From: Erysipelothrix sp. HDW6A | GTDB lineage: Bacteria; Bacillota_I; Bacilli_A; Erysipelotrichales; Erysipelotrichaceae | Direction of reading: 5' to 3' | Length of the DNA stretch: 64,000 nucleotides | NCBI RefSeq assembly: GCF_011400295.1 | Contig: NZ_CP049859.1 | Location: 186,001-250,000, forward strand | Shown here: positions 18,709-28,036 of the stretch, piece after piece | Layout of the letters: every line of letters starts with the position of its first letter | How positions within the stretch are numbered: position 1 is the stretch's first letter | Program-made: the position numbers and the translations under genes | The notes under the pieces: generated by a model | What the model saw: the letters and a program-made list of their open reading frames with translations, nothing else | The model's database searches: none | What the model was told of the DNA's origin: nothing

Positions 18709-19857
18709 ATGAATATCGGAATTGATAAAATTGGGTTTTACTCACCACAATATTATATTGAAATGAGTGAACTGGCAAAGGCACGGTATACTGAACCAAA
18801 CAAGTATATCATTGGTTTAGGTCTGGAGAGAATGGCAATACCTCCAATCACACAAGATACCACAAGTATGGCGGCCAATGCAGCAGCTATTATTTTAGAT
18901 GAAAACGACAAAAAAAATATCGATTTAGTTATTGTTGCTACTGAGAGTGGCACTGATTTCTCTAAATCAATCGCAACGTCTGTACACACTATGTTAGACA
19001 TTAATCCTTATGCACGATCCATTGAAATGAAACAAGCATGTTATTCGGCAACAGCAGGAATCCAACTTGCTAAAGGTCATATTGCCTTACACCCTGACAG
19101 TAAAGCACTTGTTATTGCAAGTGATATTTCTCGTTATGGATTAAATACTGGTGGCGAACCAACTCAAGGAGCAGGAGCTGTCGCAATCTTAGTATCAAAA
19201 GACCCTAAGATTATGACTCTTAATAATGATGAGGTTTACTTTACAGATGATGTTCTTGATTTCTGGAGACCCTCATACAGTGATGTAGCATTTGTTGATG
19301 GAAAATACTCAAACGAACAATATCAACGCTTCTTTAACGAAACATTAAAACGTTATTTAGAAATTAATGATGCGAGTCTTGAAGACTTTGCGGCTCTTAA
19401 CTTCCATATTCCTTACTCAAAAATGGGTAAGAAAGCACTCATGAGTGTTACAAATGAAGAACAACATCCATTACTCTTTAAAAACTTTGAAGACAGTACT
19501 TACTACAATAAACGTGTAGGAAACATTTATACCGGTTCACTGTATTTAAGTCTAATTTCTTTATTAGAAAAAGGAAACTTAGAAGCTGGAAGTAAACTGG
19601 GTCTTTTCAGTTATGGTTCAGGAGCAGTTGGAGAATTCTTTACAGGTAATCTTGTCGAAGGTTATAAAGACGCTCTTGTCACAAGCCACGAAGCGATGAT
19701 GAATGACCGTAAACAAATTAGTATTCCAGAGTATGAACGCATGTTTAATATGAAACTTATTGAAGATGGCGGTCACCAAATTTTGGATACATCGAAAGAA
19801 ACATCTGTGTTCTATCTCACTGAGGTAAAACACAACGAAAGAATTTATAACAAATAG
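18709..19857 (+). CDS. mvaS: Hydroxymethylglutaryl-CoA synthase
   Basis: Makes HMG-CoA from acetoacetyl-CoA and acetyl-CoA, the committed entry to the mevalonate route of isoprenoid synthesis. The 382-residue enzyme has the catalytic residues Glu80 (VATESGTD), Cys111 (KQACYSATAG) and His233 (NFHIPYSKMGKKA), matching bacterial HMG-CoA synthases in length and spacing. AAGGAGATTCAT precedes the ATG, and a strong bidirectional terminator follows. It is divergent from the thiolase gene that makes its substrate. Other mevalonate-pathway genes are not in the window. Confidence 0.96.
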   Translation: MNIGIDKIGFYSPQYYIEMSELAKARYTEPNKYIIGLGLERMAIPPITQDTTSMAANAAAIILDENDKKNIDLVIVATESGTDFSKSIATSVHTMLDINPYARSIEMKQACYSATAGIQLAKGHIALHPDSKALVIASDISRYGLNTGGEPTQGAGAVAILVSKDPKIMTLNNDEVYFTDDVLDFWRPSYSDVAFVDGKYSNEQYQRFFNETLKRYLEINDASLEDFAALNFHIPYSKMGKKALMSVTNEEQHPLLFKNFEDSTYYNKRVGNIYTGSLYLSLISLLEKGNLEAGSKLGLFSYGSGAVGEFFTGNLVEGYKDALVTSHEAMMNDRKQISIPEYERMFNMKLIEDGGHQILDTSKETSVFYLTEVKHNERIYNK

Positions 19858-19858
19858 A

Positions 19859-19899
19859 AGAGCTGATTCTTAAATGATAAACATTTAGGAATCAGCTCT
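19859..19899. terminator. Bidirectional terminator after mvaS
   Basis: An 18-bp imperfect stem (19859-19876 / 19882-19899) around AGAGCTGATTC with a 5-base loop, followed by TTTTTTATT on the plus strand. It also serves the convergent ECF gene. Confidence 0.88.
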
Positions 19900-19902
19900 T
19901 TT

Positions 19903-20463
19903 TTATTCTGAAATTACTTTTCGAAGTGCATAGACTGTAGGTGTTACAATCAACACCACAATGACACTTTTAATGACCGTTGACACTGACATTGCCGAAA
20001 TAATATAGGTAAGTGCAGAAACACCTGTCTTCTCCAATATATCTTGAGCATAAATTAAGTACAACATTGAATATACACCAAATGTATTCGTTAAGTTTCC
20101 AACTAGACTTGCAACAACAATACGAACTTTACTGTCTTTATCGAAAAATTTTGCGACGTAGTAGGTCGTGATTGGTATTAGTAGTCGAGGTAATATCGAT
20201 ATTAATGGATTAACGAAGAATGGATCGAGCACCGTATTCGGAGCTGTTAAAGCTATGAATAGAGACACGAGCCCGAACGTTAAGGAAATAACGAGTCCTG
20301 AACGAAGTCCTAAAGTTAATGTAGCCACTAACATTGGTATGTGAGCAATCGTCACACTCACAAAAGGTAAGCGTAAGGTTCCAAGTGGTGTAAAGAGCAT
20401 TACAATCGTTAATGCGATAAAGAATGCGTTGAGTGTTAAATTTTTAGTTTTGTTTTGTCTCAT
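19903..20463 (-). CDS. ECF transporter S-component-like membrane protein (COG4684/PanT-like)
   Basis: A 186-residue protein with five to six helices. The arrangement IAHIPMLVATLTLGLRSGLVISLTFGL, then a PRLLIPITTYYVAKFF stretch, is the pattern of energy-coupling-factor substrate-binding subunits. The vitamin or precursor it binds is not identifiable; a pantothenate-type (PanT) family is the nearest resemblance. Shared EcfA/EcfT components would be encoded elsewhere. No riboswitch fold was recognised in the 124 bases upstream, which otherwise hold the darA terminator. Confidence 0.68.
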   Translation of the reverse strand: MRQNKTKNLTLNAFFIALTIVMLFTPLGTLRLPFVSVTIAHIPMLVATLTLGLRSGLVISLTFGLVSLFIALTAPNTVLDPFFVNPLISILPRLLIPITTYYVAKFFDKDSKVRIVVASLVGNLTNTFGVYSMLYLIYAQDILEKTGVSALTYIISAMSVSTVIKSVIVVLIVTPTVYALRKVISE

Positions 20464-20516
20464 AAACGTTTACCCTCTTTTTATAGTCCTTTCATACATT
20501 CATAGTATAAAGGAAA

Positions 20517-20548
20517 GAAAAACCATTGTCATCTTTGGCAATGGTTTC
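20517..20548 (-). terminator. Terminator after darA
   Basis: Hairpin built on ACCATTG and CAATGGT with an A/G-rich loop, followed on the minus strand by TTTTTC. Confidence 0.7.
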
Positions 20549-20587
20549 TATGAGTTCAATATAGATATTGATTCTACTTCTTTGTTA

Positions 20588-20911
20588 TTACAGTTTATGG
20601 AATTGTTCAACGTCAATTACAAAGACTGTAGCACCACCCACTTGAACTTCAACTGGGAATGACGCATAACGTCCGATATCATAGGATGCTGTTGAAGGAA
20701 CAACTTCTGTACGTTTTTTACCTTCACGACCAATGATTTCTAAGCATTTTTCAACTAATTCTTCCTCACAACCAATAATAAGAGTTGTATTACCTGCACG
20801 TAAAAATCCACCTGTTGTAGCTAAACGTGTCACTTGGAAGTTTTCTTTGTTTAATGCTGATGAAACGGATGAGCTGTCATCATTTGATACAATCGCTAAT
20901 ATAAGTTTCAT
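20588..20911 (-). CDS. darA: Cyclic-di-AMP receptor, PII-like (DarA/PstA)
   Basis: A trimeric PII-like protein that binds c-di-AMP. The 107 residues match DarA throughout: MKLILAIVSNDD, then the nucleotide-binding RLATTGGFLRAGNTTLIIG motif (residues 29-47), a long loop, and a GGATVFVIDVEQF C-terminus. It implies that the organism uses c-di-AMP signalling. GGAGGCCTACTT lies just before the start. Monocistronic, with its own terminator. Partners of DarA are not established in the family. Confidence 0.93.
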   Translation of the reverse strand: MKLILAIVSNDDSSSVSSALNKENFQVTRLATTGGFLRAGNTTLIIGCEEELVEKCLEIIGREGKKRTEVVPSTASYDIGRYASFPVEVQVGGATVFVIDVEQFHKL

Positions 20912-21012
20912 AAGTAGGCCTCCTTATATATACCCATTATAACACATCCGTAGAGATGTGTTTGTAATTAATACTACAATTTTACATTGTAAATTGTTAA
21001 GGAAAAATATGA

Positions 21013-22116
21013 CTAATTGTTAAATCTAAAGTGGACAATGTCTCCATCTTTCATAACGTATTCTTTACCTTCTGAACGAAGTTTACCTGCATCCTTTACT
21101 GCATTTTCTGATCCATATTCCATAAGATCATCAACATTATAAACTTCTGCACGGATAAATCCTTTTTCAAAGTCAGTATGGATGACTCCAGCACATTGTG
21201 GTGCTTTCATTCCTTCTGTAAATGTCCAAGCATGAATTTCTTTAGGACCTGCTGTAAAGAATGTTCTTAGGCTTAAAATATCATAAGCATTACGAACTAA
21301 TACATCCAAACCACTTTCTTCAACGCCAAGCTCTTGTAGGAAAGCATCACGCTCTTCATCTTCTAAGCTTGATAAATCTTCTTCAACTTTTGCACATACT
21401 GTAACAACACGGCTTCCGCGTTCATCAGCATACGCTTTAACTTTTTGATACATGTCATTGTTCTCAACATCAAGAAGACTGTCTTCATCAACGTTTGCTA
21501 CGTAGATAACTGGTTTGATTGTTAAGAAGTGGAATGTACGAATTAATTTGTACTCTTCATCTGTTAGTTTCAACTCTGATAAAGGTCTATTGTTATCTAG
21601 TAGAGCTTTACACTTCGTTAAAACATTAAGTTCTCCAAGCGCTTCTTTATCATTTGATTTTGCTTTTCTACCAACACGATTCAAACGGTTTTCGACAGAT
21701 TGTAAATCCGCAAGCATCAATTCAATTTCAATAATTTCGATATCTGATATAGGATCCCCTACAATACCATGCTCATGCACGATATCAGGATTCGCAAAAC
21801 AACGCACAACGTGCGCAATTGCATCCACTTCTCTAATATTTGCTAGGAATTGGTTACCGAGACCTTCACCTTTAGAAGCTCCTTTTACAAGTCCTGCAAT
21901 ATCCGTAAATTCAAAAGTAGTTGGGATAATCTTTTGAGATTCTATTTTTGAGCGAATCTCATCAAGTCTTGGGTCATTGACCTTTACTACGCCCACGTTT
22001 GGTTCAATTGTCGCAAAAGGATAGTTTGCTGCCTCTACTTGCGATTTTGTAATTGCGTTAAATAATGTTGATTTACCAACGTTTGGTAAGCCAACGATTC
22101 CAGCTGTTAATGCCAT
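21013..22116 (-). CDS. ychF: Redox-regulated ATPase / Obg-like GTPase YchF
   Basis: A 367-residue P-loop NTPase of the Obg-HflX branch, ribosome-associated and linked to stress adaptation. G1 is GLPNVGKST (8-16) and G3 is DIAGLVKGA (about 72). The NVDED stretch near residue 205 replaces the GTPase NKxD motif, giving the known ATP preference. A coiled-coil insertion follows G3, and a TGS-like domain ends the protein (HFRFNN). It starts three bases after the DUF951 stop, in the folD-DUF951-ychF operon. Confidence 0.95.
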   Translation of the reverse strand: MALTAGIVGLPNVGKSTLFNAITKSQVEAANYPFATIEPNVGVVKVNDPRLDEIRSKIESQKIIPTTFEFTDIAGLVKGASKGEGLGNQFLANIREVDAIAHVVRCFANPDIVHEHGIVGDPISDIEIIEIELMLADLQSVENRLNRVGRKAKSNDKEALGELNVLTKCKALLDNNRPLSELKLTDEEYKLIRTFHFLTIKPVIYVANVDEDSLLDVENNDMYQKVKAYADERGSRVVTVCAKVEEDLSSLEDEERDAFLQELGVEESGLDVLVRNAYDILSLRTFFTAGPKEIHAWTFTEGMKAPQCAGVIHTDFEKGFIRAEVYNVDDLMEYGSENAVKDAGKLRSEGKEYVMKDGDIVHFRFNN

Positions 22117-22119
22117 TTC

Positions 22120-22320
22120 TTATGCCTCATTTCTTTCAATAATCTTTTTAAGTTTTCGTTCAAAGTCATGACGTGGCATCATAATTACTGCACCACAGCC
22201 TTCACATTTAATCTTAATATCTGCTCCCATACGAACAATCTTAAAATACTTAGACTTCTTACATGGGTGATCTTTTTTCATTTGTACGATGTCACCCAAA
22301 TCATACTCAAATTTCTTCAC
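22120..22320 (-). CDS. DUF951 small zinc-ribbon-like protein
   Basis: Sixty-six residues: YDLGDIVQMKKDHPCKKSKYFKIVRMGADIKIKCEGCGAVIMM carries three or four Cys that may bind metal (CKK..CEGC). DUF951 genes are regularly next to ychF or parB in Bacillota; function unknown, with a nucleic-acid-binding guess based on the basic C-terminal helix (ERKLKKI). The start overlaps folD by 14 bases. Confidence 0.82.
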   Translation of the reverse strand: MKKFEYDLGDIVQMKKDHPCKKSKYFKIVRMGADIKIKCEGCGAVIMMPRHDFERKLKKIIERNEA

Positions 22321-23164
22321 GTTCTATCCTCCTCAAGTACGTTTCAAAGGTATTCTCTAATAAGGATACAACAGTCATAGGACCAACACCTTTTGGAACT
22401 GGTGTTGCATATGCTGCTTTTTCGTAACTTTCGTGTTCTGCATCTCCTACAATTTTACCATCAACTCGATTAATCCCGACATCAATTAATACATGATGTG
22501 GAAGAATTGAAGAAGCTTTCACAAAGTCTGGAATTCCAACAGCAACTACAATAATATCATGTTCTGCAATAAGTTGCTCTAAATTCTTTGTACGTGAGTG
22601 TGCAATTGTTACTGTAGCGTTTTTATGCAGTAGTAATGAAGCGATAGGTTGTCCAACTAGACGGCTTCTACCAATGACTAATGCATTCTTTCCTTCAAGT
22701 TCAATATCATATTCATTAAGGATTGTCATGATTCCTTTTGGCGTACAAGGTTTTGTCCCACCTTTATTTAATGTCACAAGCCCCACATTCAATGGATGTA
22801 AACCATCCACATCCTTTTCAGGACTGATTGCTAGAATAATAGTATCTTCATTAATATGTTTTGGAAGTGGCAACTGTACCAAGATTCCATCAACGTTTTT
22901 ATCATTATTTAGACGTGTAACTGTATCTAACACTTCTAGTTCCGAAGCATCTTTATCAAGAATTAGTATTTCTGATGTAAAACCTACTTCCTCTGCTTGT
23001 TTTTTCTTAGATTTTACATAAGACTGTGATGCTGGATTGTCGCCCACCAACACAACTGTTAATGAAGGCGCTCTATTACCTTTGTTTAATTGCTCATCAA
23101 CTTTATCTTTAAGTTCAGTACGTCGTTTCTTCGCTAATTCAAATCCATTTAAAAGTGTTCCCAT
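22307..23164 (-). CDS. folD: Bifunctional methylenetetrahydrofolate dehydrogenase / cyclohydrolase
   Basis: Interconverts 5,10-methylene-THF, methenyl-THF and 10-formyl-THF, feeding purine, fMet and thymidylate synthesis. The start is placed at 23164, just after GGAGGCGATAGT; the 285-residue product then begins MGTLLNGFELA. Motifs: the catalytic Tyr/Lys in ASQSYVKSKKKQAEEVG, DGILVQLPLP, a KDVDGLHPLN segment and the dinucleotide-binding VIGRSRLVGQPIASLL. First gene of the folD-DUF951-ychF operon. Confidence 0.95.
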   Translation of the reverse strand: MGTLLNGFELAKKRRTELKDKVDEQLNKGNRAPSLTVVLVGDNPASQSYVKSKKKQAEEVGFTSEILILDKDASELEVLDTVTRLNNDKNVDGILVQLPLPKHINEDTIILAISPEKDVDGLHPLNVGLVTLNKGGTKPCTPKGIMTILNEYDIELEGKNALVIGRSRLVGQPIASLLLHKNATVTIAHSRTKNLEQLIAEHDIIVVAVGIPDFVKASSILPHHVLIDVGINRVDGKIVGDAEHESYEKAAYATPVPKGVGPMTVVSLLENTFETYLRRIEREEI

Positions 23165-23199
23165 ACTATCGCCTCCACCTTTCAAAATAATACCACAGC

Positions 23200-23655
23200 T
23201 TAGACTACCTTACCATCTTTGATATCAAGGATTATCGTCACAGGGCCATCATTGTCTAATATAACGTTCATATGAGCTTGAAACACACCCGTCTCTACAT
23301 GAAGTCCCTCATCACGCATCATCCCTACAAACGATGAAAACATGTCTCGTGCTACATCAGCTGATAAGGCCTTACTAAAGCTTGGCCTATTTCCTTTTCG
23401 TGAGTCTGCAGCTAGGGTAAACTGTGAAATCGCAAGTATCTCACCATTAACATCATGAATACTACGATTGATCTTACCGTCTTCATCCTCAAACAAACGA
23501 ATATTAGCGATCTTACTTGCTGCACGTTCACAATCTTTTAGTGTGTCTCCTTCTTCTAAACCAACAAGGAGCATATAACCATTATTAATCGCACCAACTG
23601 TCTTTTCTTCTACAACTACTTTCGCATTTAATACCTTCTGAATTACGATACGCAT
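23200..23655 (-). CDS. dtd: D-aminoacyl-tRNA deacylase
   Basis: Hydrolyses D-amino acids from mischarged tRNA. The 151-residue protein has the two dimer-interface active-site motifs: ISQFTLAADSRKGNRPSF (SQxT near residue 78) and the GPVTIIL cis-Pro motif (about 138-144). The start is the ATG at 23655 after GAGGTGAAGGAA; the longer frame lacks a ribosome site. It lies 35 bases after folD's upstream end and is divergent from rarA. Confidence 0.94.
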   Translation of the reverse strand: MRIVIQKVLNAKVVVEEKTVGAINNGYMLLVGLEEGDTLKDCERAASKIANIRLFEDEDGKINRSIHDVNGEILAISQFTLAADSRKGNRPSFSKALSADVARDMFSSFVGMMRDEGLHVETGVFQAHMNVILDNDGPVTIILDIKDGKVV

Positions 23656-23715
23656 TTCCTTCACCTCTGTAATATATTCTACACGATTCATGGTACAATA
23701 AATAGAGGTGATATT

Positions 23716-24969
23716 ATGGAAAAACCACTAGCACACAAGGTGCGTCCTCATGATTTAAAGAACATTGTCGGTCAACACCATCTTCTTGGAGAAGATAGTG
23801 TTCTTTCTAGCTTAATTGCTAATGAAACCATTCCTTCAATGATTTTTTTCGGTCCTCCTGGAACTGGAAAAACAACGACTGCTATCGCGATAGCTGAAGC
23901 TCTTGGAAGACCTTATAGACTATTTAATGCTGTAACTGATAATAAGAAAAAACTTGACCAACTTTTTGTTGAAGCTGAAATGAGTCGTGGTCTTGTCGTA
24001 ATCGTTGATGAGGTACACCGTCTTAATAAAGATAAACAAGATATCTTACTACCTCATATCGAAAGTGGTTTAATCACAATGATAGGAGCAACTACTGCTA
24101 ACCCTTACTTCTCAATTAATCCCGCAATTCGATCACGAGTTCATTTGTTTGAGTTCTTACCGCTAACTCAGGATGACCTTATTGACATTCTACACCGTGC
24201 TAGCGAGTCAATTAAGCCAAAGACAGTTGAGGATGAAGTCATCCGTTCTCTCGCCTTATCAGCTAACGGAGACGCTCGTTATGCGTTGAATGCCCTTGAT
24301 ATCCTCGCTAAATCAACACAAGACAATCAACTTAATATGAACCATCTTAGCCGACTTTCTTTATCTATGAACATAACAATGGATAAAGATGGTGATAATT
24401 ACTACGATGCATTAAGTGCTTTCCAGAAATCGATTCGGGGAAGTGATGTGAATGCGGCATTATACTACCTTGCTAAACTTGTACAAGTCGGTGACTTTGA
24501 TTCAATTGAACGACGTCTGATTACAATTGCTTATGAAGACATTGGCCTTGCTAATCCAGCTCTATGTGCTCGTGTTGTCAGTGCAATAGAAGGCGCTCGT
24601 AAGATAGGCTTCCCAGAAGCACGCATACCGCTGAGTGCGGTTGTGATTGAATGTGCACTCTCTCCAAAGTCTAAAAGTGCTGAAGCAGGCATTGATGCTG
24701 CTTTGCAAGTTGTTAAGAATACAGCTCACCAAGTACCAAAATACTTACGACTTAATGCTGTTGGGGTAGATGATGAAGATATGTATGACTACAGTCGCAG
24801 TGACTTATGGCATAAAATTCAGTACTTGCCTGATGAGATTCGAAACGATGTCTATTATGTTCCACAAAATATGAACTCTGCTGAAAAAACATATGCAAGT
24901 AACGATGAAGCATTAAAGAAATATCGCCGTTCCAATAACTTAAGAGCTTTAAAAGCACAAAAAAAATAG
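23716..24969 (+). CDS. rarA: Replication-associated recombination protein A (AAA+ ATPase)
   Basis: A 417-residue clamp-loader-like ATPase acting at stalled replication forks. Walker A is GPPGTGKT (46-53), Walker B is VVIVDEVHRLNK (near 100), the sensor region is IGATTANPYFSINPAIRSR, and the C-terminal tetramerisation region with YEDIGLANP is complete. GAGGTGATATT precedes the ATG. A strong bidirectional terminator follows within 3 bases of the stop. Confidence 0.94.
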   Translation: MEKPLAHKVRPHDLKNIVGQHHLLGEDSVLSSLIANETIPSMIFFGPPGTGKTTTAIAIAEALGRPYRLFNAVTDNKKKLDQLFVEAEMSRGLVVIVDEVHRLNKDKQDILLPHIESGLITMIGATTANPYFSINPAIRSRVHLFEFLPLTQDDLIDILHRASESIKPKTVEDEVIRSLALSANGDARYALNALDILAKSTQDNQLNMNHLSRLSLSMNITMDKDGDNYYDALSAFQKSIRGSDVNAALYYLAKLVQVGDFDSIERRLITIAYEDIGLANPALCARVVSAIEGARKIGFPEARIPLSAVVIECALSPKSKSAEAGIDAALQVVKNTAHQVPKYLRLNAVGVDDEDMYDYSRSDLWHKIQYLPDEIRNDVYYVPQNMNSAEKTYASNDEALKKYRRSNNLRALKAQKK

Positions 24970-24988
24970 GACTGAGGTCCTATTTTTT
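24961..24988. terminator. Bidirectional terminator between rarA and the lipoprotein gene
   Basis: AAAAAATAGGAC / GTCCTATTTTTT with a TGAG loop; A- and T-runs on both sides serve both convergent genes. Confidence 0.88.
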
Positions 24989-25005
24989 GTCGAATGTAGG
25001 TTAAA

Positions 25006-25962
25006 TTAGATTCCTACAGCACGTTCAGCAGCAGCTTTAACACCATTAACTAATCCTGTTGGAGTAATTGTTACTGATGAAACTACGTCTGCATCTTTTA
25101 AGTCAGCTGGTTTTTTACCAATTGCCCACTCGTCAAATGCTTTAGCTTGTTCGTACCATTCTAATGTAGCTTTACCGAATTCTTTCATTCCATACTCTTC
25201 TTTTAATTCAAGTTTTGTAAGTGGTTTTGTTGTGAATTCAGCTTTACCTGCTTCAATTTTACCTTTGCTTTGTGCTGCATCTGTGAATGAATAAACAACT
25301 TTACCTTCTGTATCTAATGCTACAGCTGTAACGTTTGTTGTTAATTCTAATCCTTCTTTACCAGTAACTGCTGTTGATGAGTTACCTACTTTAGCAACAT
25401 TTTTAACTTCAACTAAGTTTCCTACAGCTTTTTCTACAACTTCGATGTATTTCTCAACTGAGATTGTTACTGATGAAGTTAAGTTTGCTTCTGTTGGAAC
25501 TGCTGGGTGAGCATCATCTTTAGCTTCTGTTTTGATTCCTTTAACTTCTGCTAATGTTTTGCCTACCATCCATTCTTCTAAAGCTGCAATTTGTTCAAAC
25601 CATTCTTTTTTGATTTGGCTATTTTTAACCATTCCGTAATCTTTGCCAAGAACTTTCTTTGAGCCTTTAATATCAGCTGCATTGATTGTTCCATCAGCCT
25701 TGAATGTTTGTTTGTTTTGGTTAACATCAATTTGTACATTTACAAATTTGTCATCCTTCATAACTACAGTAGCATAGTAGATGTTTGTTTCAAATGAACC
25801 ATCCTTTTCTCCTGCTTCTGCTGTTTTTCCAGTAGAGATTACTGCAGATCCGATCTTCACATCTTGACCTGTTGTTGCTGCTGGTTCTTTATCTTTGTCT
25901 TTTGAGCCACAGCCTGTTAAAACAAGAAGACCAACTAAAAGTACTGCTAGAATTTTCTTCAT
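25006..25962 (-). CDS. Lipoprotein with tandem FMN-binding-like domains
   Basis: The lipobox LTGC at residues 15-18 follows a signal peptide. The mature part has two related units, each with a DYGM/EYGM...W(F/Y)EQ...(L/F)(E/D)EW core and ending SSVTIS (about residue 165) or SSVTIT (about residue 300), then an amphipathic helix. This mirrors FMN_bind domains, where ApbE links FMN to a Thr in S-G-A-T-x-T; here Gly-Ala are replaced by Ser-Val but the Thr remains. It could be an electron-transfer lipoprotein or a relative that lost flavin. Strong own promoter and GAGGAGGAAAAG site; monocistronic. Domain call moderate, cofactor unknown. Confidence 0.65.
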   Translation of the reverse strand: MKKILAVLLVGLLVLTGCGSKDKDKEPAATTGQDVKIGSAVISTGKTAEAGEKDGSFETNIYYATVVMKDDKFVNVQIDVNQNKQTFKADGTINAADIKGSKKVLGKDYGMVKNSQIKKEWFEQIAALEEWMVGKTLAEVKGIKTEAKDDAHPAVPTEANLTSSVTISVEKYIEVVEKAVGNLVEVKNVAKVGNSSTAVTGKEGLELTTNVTAVALDTEGKVVYSFTDAAQSKGKIEAGKAEFTTKPLTKLELKEEYGMKEFGKATLEWYEQAKAFDEWAIGKKPADLKDADVVSSVTITPTGLVNGVKAAAERAVGI

Positions 25963-25989
25963 AACTTTTCCTCCTCATTATGCTCTTTC

Positions 25990-26019
25990 ATTTTACTTCG
26001 TTTTGTGATACCAGGTCAA
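25990..26019 (-). promoter_or_regulatory. Promoter of the FMN-like lipoprotein gene
   Basis: TTGACC (complement of 26014-26019), 18 bases, TAAAAT (complement of 25990-25995). Confidence 0.65.
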
Positions 26020-26070
26020 TCTATTTCACAACTATTAAAGAAGTGCTTGTGCATTTTTCACAAACAAAAA

Positions 26071-26100
26071 CGGAATCTCACAGTTGTTTGTGAAATTCCG
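26071..26100 (-). terminator. Terminator after cshA
   Basis: Stem CGGAAT-x-TCACA / TGTGA-x-ATTCCG (26071-26100) with one internal mismatch. TTTTTGTTTG follows on the minus strand. A T-run is present on the plus side too, but no plus gene ends there. Confidence 0.75.
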
Positions 26101-26139
26101 AACTTTTTTTACGAGTGTTATGCTTATATTAACTTAACT

Positions 26140-27903
26140 CTATTTTGCTTGTCTTTTTCTTGAGCTTCTACGAGCTTCTTGATCACGACTTACGCGTTCA
26201 CTTCCTCTACGATCACGACGGGAACGATCACCTCGTTCGCCACCACGACGGTTATCACGATCACGACGTGGACGGTCGTTTCGCGAGTCTTTGTTTCGGT
26301 CAGAACGTTTACGTGGTTGTTGAACAATATTCTCTTCCACAATCTCTACATTTACAGCTTGTCCCTTAATTGTAGTCTTGCCTACTGCTTTAAGTGCTGT
26401 TTGTGCATGTTCTTGAGGAACATCAACTAAAGTCATAATATCGCCAACTTCAATTTTTCCAATTTCTTTTCCACGAATTCCTGATGCTTTTGCAACTGCA
26501 CTTACAATATGTGCTGCTTTAATACCTTGACGTGAACCTAAAGAAATTGATAAACGTGCAAATACGTTTGGATTCTTTGTTTTACGTTCTGGTGCATCTG
26601 TTTCCATTGCTTCGAGATTATTTTCTGCAATAGCCTTATTAATGAATGCTAAAATGAAGTCTTCTTGAGTGAATTCTTCGTTTCTTAAACCTTCGTATGC
26701 TATATTAAATAATTTACCTGGTTCTACATTTGACCATTTACGGATATCATCTGCCAACATTTTGATAAGAACTTCGTTTAGTTGTTCTTTAGTTGGTAAC
26801 GGTAACTCTTCAATGGTTGAGTTTGCAAGACGTTCGATTTGCTTAATAGCATAACGTTGGCGACGGTTAACTAATGTAATAGCCAATCCTTCTTTACCAG
26901 CACGTCCTGTACGTCCAATACGGTGAATATAGTATTCAAGTTCTTGAGGAACATCATAGTTAATAACTACGTCCATACTATCAACGTCAATACCACGAGC
27001 AGCAACGTCAGTAGCGATAAGAACTTGTACAAGGCCACGTTTGAATCGACCCATAACCATAGAACGCATTTCTTGTTTCATGTCACCATGAAGACCTAAT
27101 GCAGGGAATCCTGCTTTATTTAATTCTGTTGCTAATTCATCAACCATTTTCTTAGTATTACAGAAGATCATTGTACCTTTAGCATCATGAATTTGTAGTA
27201 GTTGGGTTACTAAGTTTATTTTCTTAGCGTGATCAACAGTATAGTAAACTTGTTTAATACGTGAAACTGTTAAATTATTATTTGATAAACGAATATGTTC
27301 TGGTTCGTTTAAGAAGTCATCACTAAGTTTCACAATTTCCTTAGGCATTGTAGCAGAAAAGAAAACCATTTGACGTTGTTCTGGAAGATATGTAAATATC
27401 TCACGAATATCATCGACAAATCCCATGTTTAACATTTCGTCTGCTTCATCCAATACAATATGATTACAGTGATTGAAACGAAGTGTTTTACGACGAATGT
27501 GGTCCATTAAACGTCCTGGAGTTGCGACAACGATGTCTGCTCCACGTTTGATATCACGAATTTGTCTTTCGATTGACTCGCCACCATAAACACTTATGAT
27601 TCTTAAATCATCCTTATACTTTGCAAAACTACGCATTTCATCAGCCACTTGAATACATAATTCACGTGTAGGACAAAGCACTAAGCCTTGTGTATATTTT
27701 CTATCAACACGATCAATTAAGCTAATAAGTGGTAAACCAAATGCAGCTGTTTTTCCCGTACCTGTTTGTGATTGAGCCAACACGTCATGGCCCTCTAAAA
27801 TTCTTGGGATTGCTTGTTCTTGGATGTCTGTTGGATTCTCGTATCCTTTTTCATTGACAGCCTTAACAATTTCCGAAGAAAGTCCTAATTCTTTAAATGT
27901 CAT
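26140..27903 (-). CDS. cshA: DEAD-box RNA helicase (CshA/DeaD type)
   Basis: A 587-residue helicase for ribosome assembly, RNA decay or cold adaptation. The start at 27903 follows AGGAAAAAGA. Motifs in order: Q-motif GYENPTDIQEQAIP, motif I AQSQTGTGKT, DEAD in VLDEADEML, SAT in FFSATMPKE, then motifs V/VI (HRIGRTGRAGKEG). After the two RecA lobes comes a dimerisation region and a DbpA-type RNA-binding fold (FARLSISLGSRQGIKAAHI...), then a basic Arg/Gly/Asp-rich tail of about 70 residues. Preceded by an extended -10 promoter (TGCTATACT). Monocistronic. Confidence 0.93.
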   Translation of the reverse strand: MTFKELGLSSEIVKAVNEKGYENPTDIQEQAIPRILEGHDVLAQSQTGTGKTAAFGLPLISLIDRVDRKYTQGLVLCPTRELCIQVADEMRSFAKYKDDLRIISVYGGESIERQIRDIKRGADIVVATPGRLMDHIRRKTLRFNHCNHIVLDEADEMLNMGFVDDIREIFTYLPEQRQMVFFSATMPKEIVKLSDDFLNEPEHIRLSNNNLTVSRIKQVYYTVDHAKKINLVTQLLQIHDAKGTMIFCNTKKMVDELATELNKAGFPALGLHGDMKQEMRSMVMGRFKRGLVQVLIATDVAARGIDVDSMDVVINYDVPQELEYYIHRIGRTGRAGKEGLAITLVNRRQRYAIKQIERLANSTIEELPLPTKEQLNEVLIKMLADDIRKWSNVEPGKLFNIAYEGLRNEEFTQEDFILAFINKAIAENNLEAMETDAPERKTKNPNVFARLSISLGSRQGIKAAHIVSAVAKASGIRGKEIGKIEVGDIMTLVDVPQEHAQTALKAVGKTTIKGQAVNVEIVEENIVQQPRKRSDRNKDSRNDRPRRDRDNRRGGERGDRSRRDRRGSERVSRDQEARRSSRKRQAK

Positions 27904-28036
27904 TCTTTTTCCTGCTTCTTTTCTAGTACACACGGGTTAAAGTATAGCATACACTTTAGGTATAAAACTAGTATTATCATTCTAATTGACTTAGTTTTTT
28001 TTCATTCAATCGATGTATGCGCTTCAGGACAGCAAA

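Noticed and set aside
20464..20587. Vitamin riboswitch before the ECF S-component gene
   Set aside because: The region holds only the darA terminator and A/T-rich sequence; no recognisable aptamer pattern.
26145..26430. Plus-strand open frames opposite the cshA tail
   Set aside because: They are low-complexity shadows of the Arg/Gly/Asp-rich helicase tail with no ribosome site.
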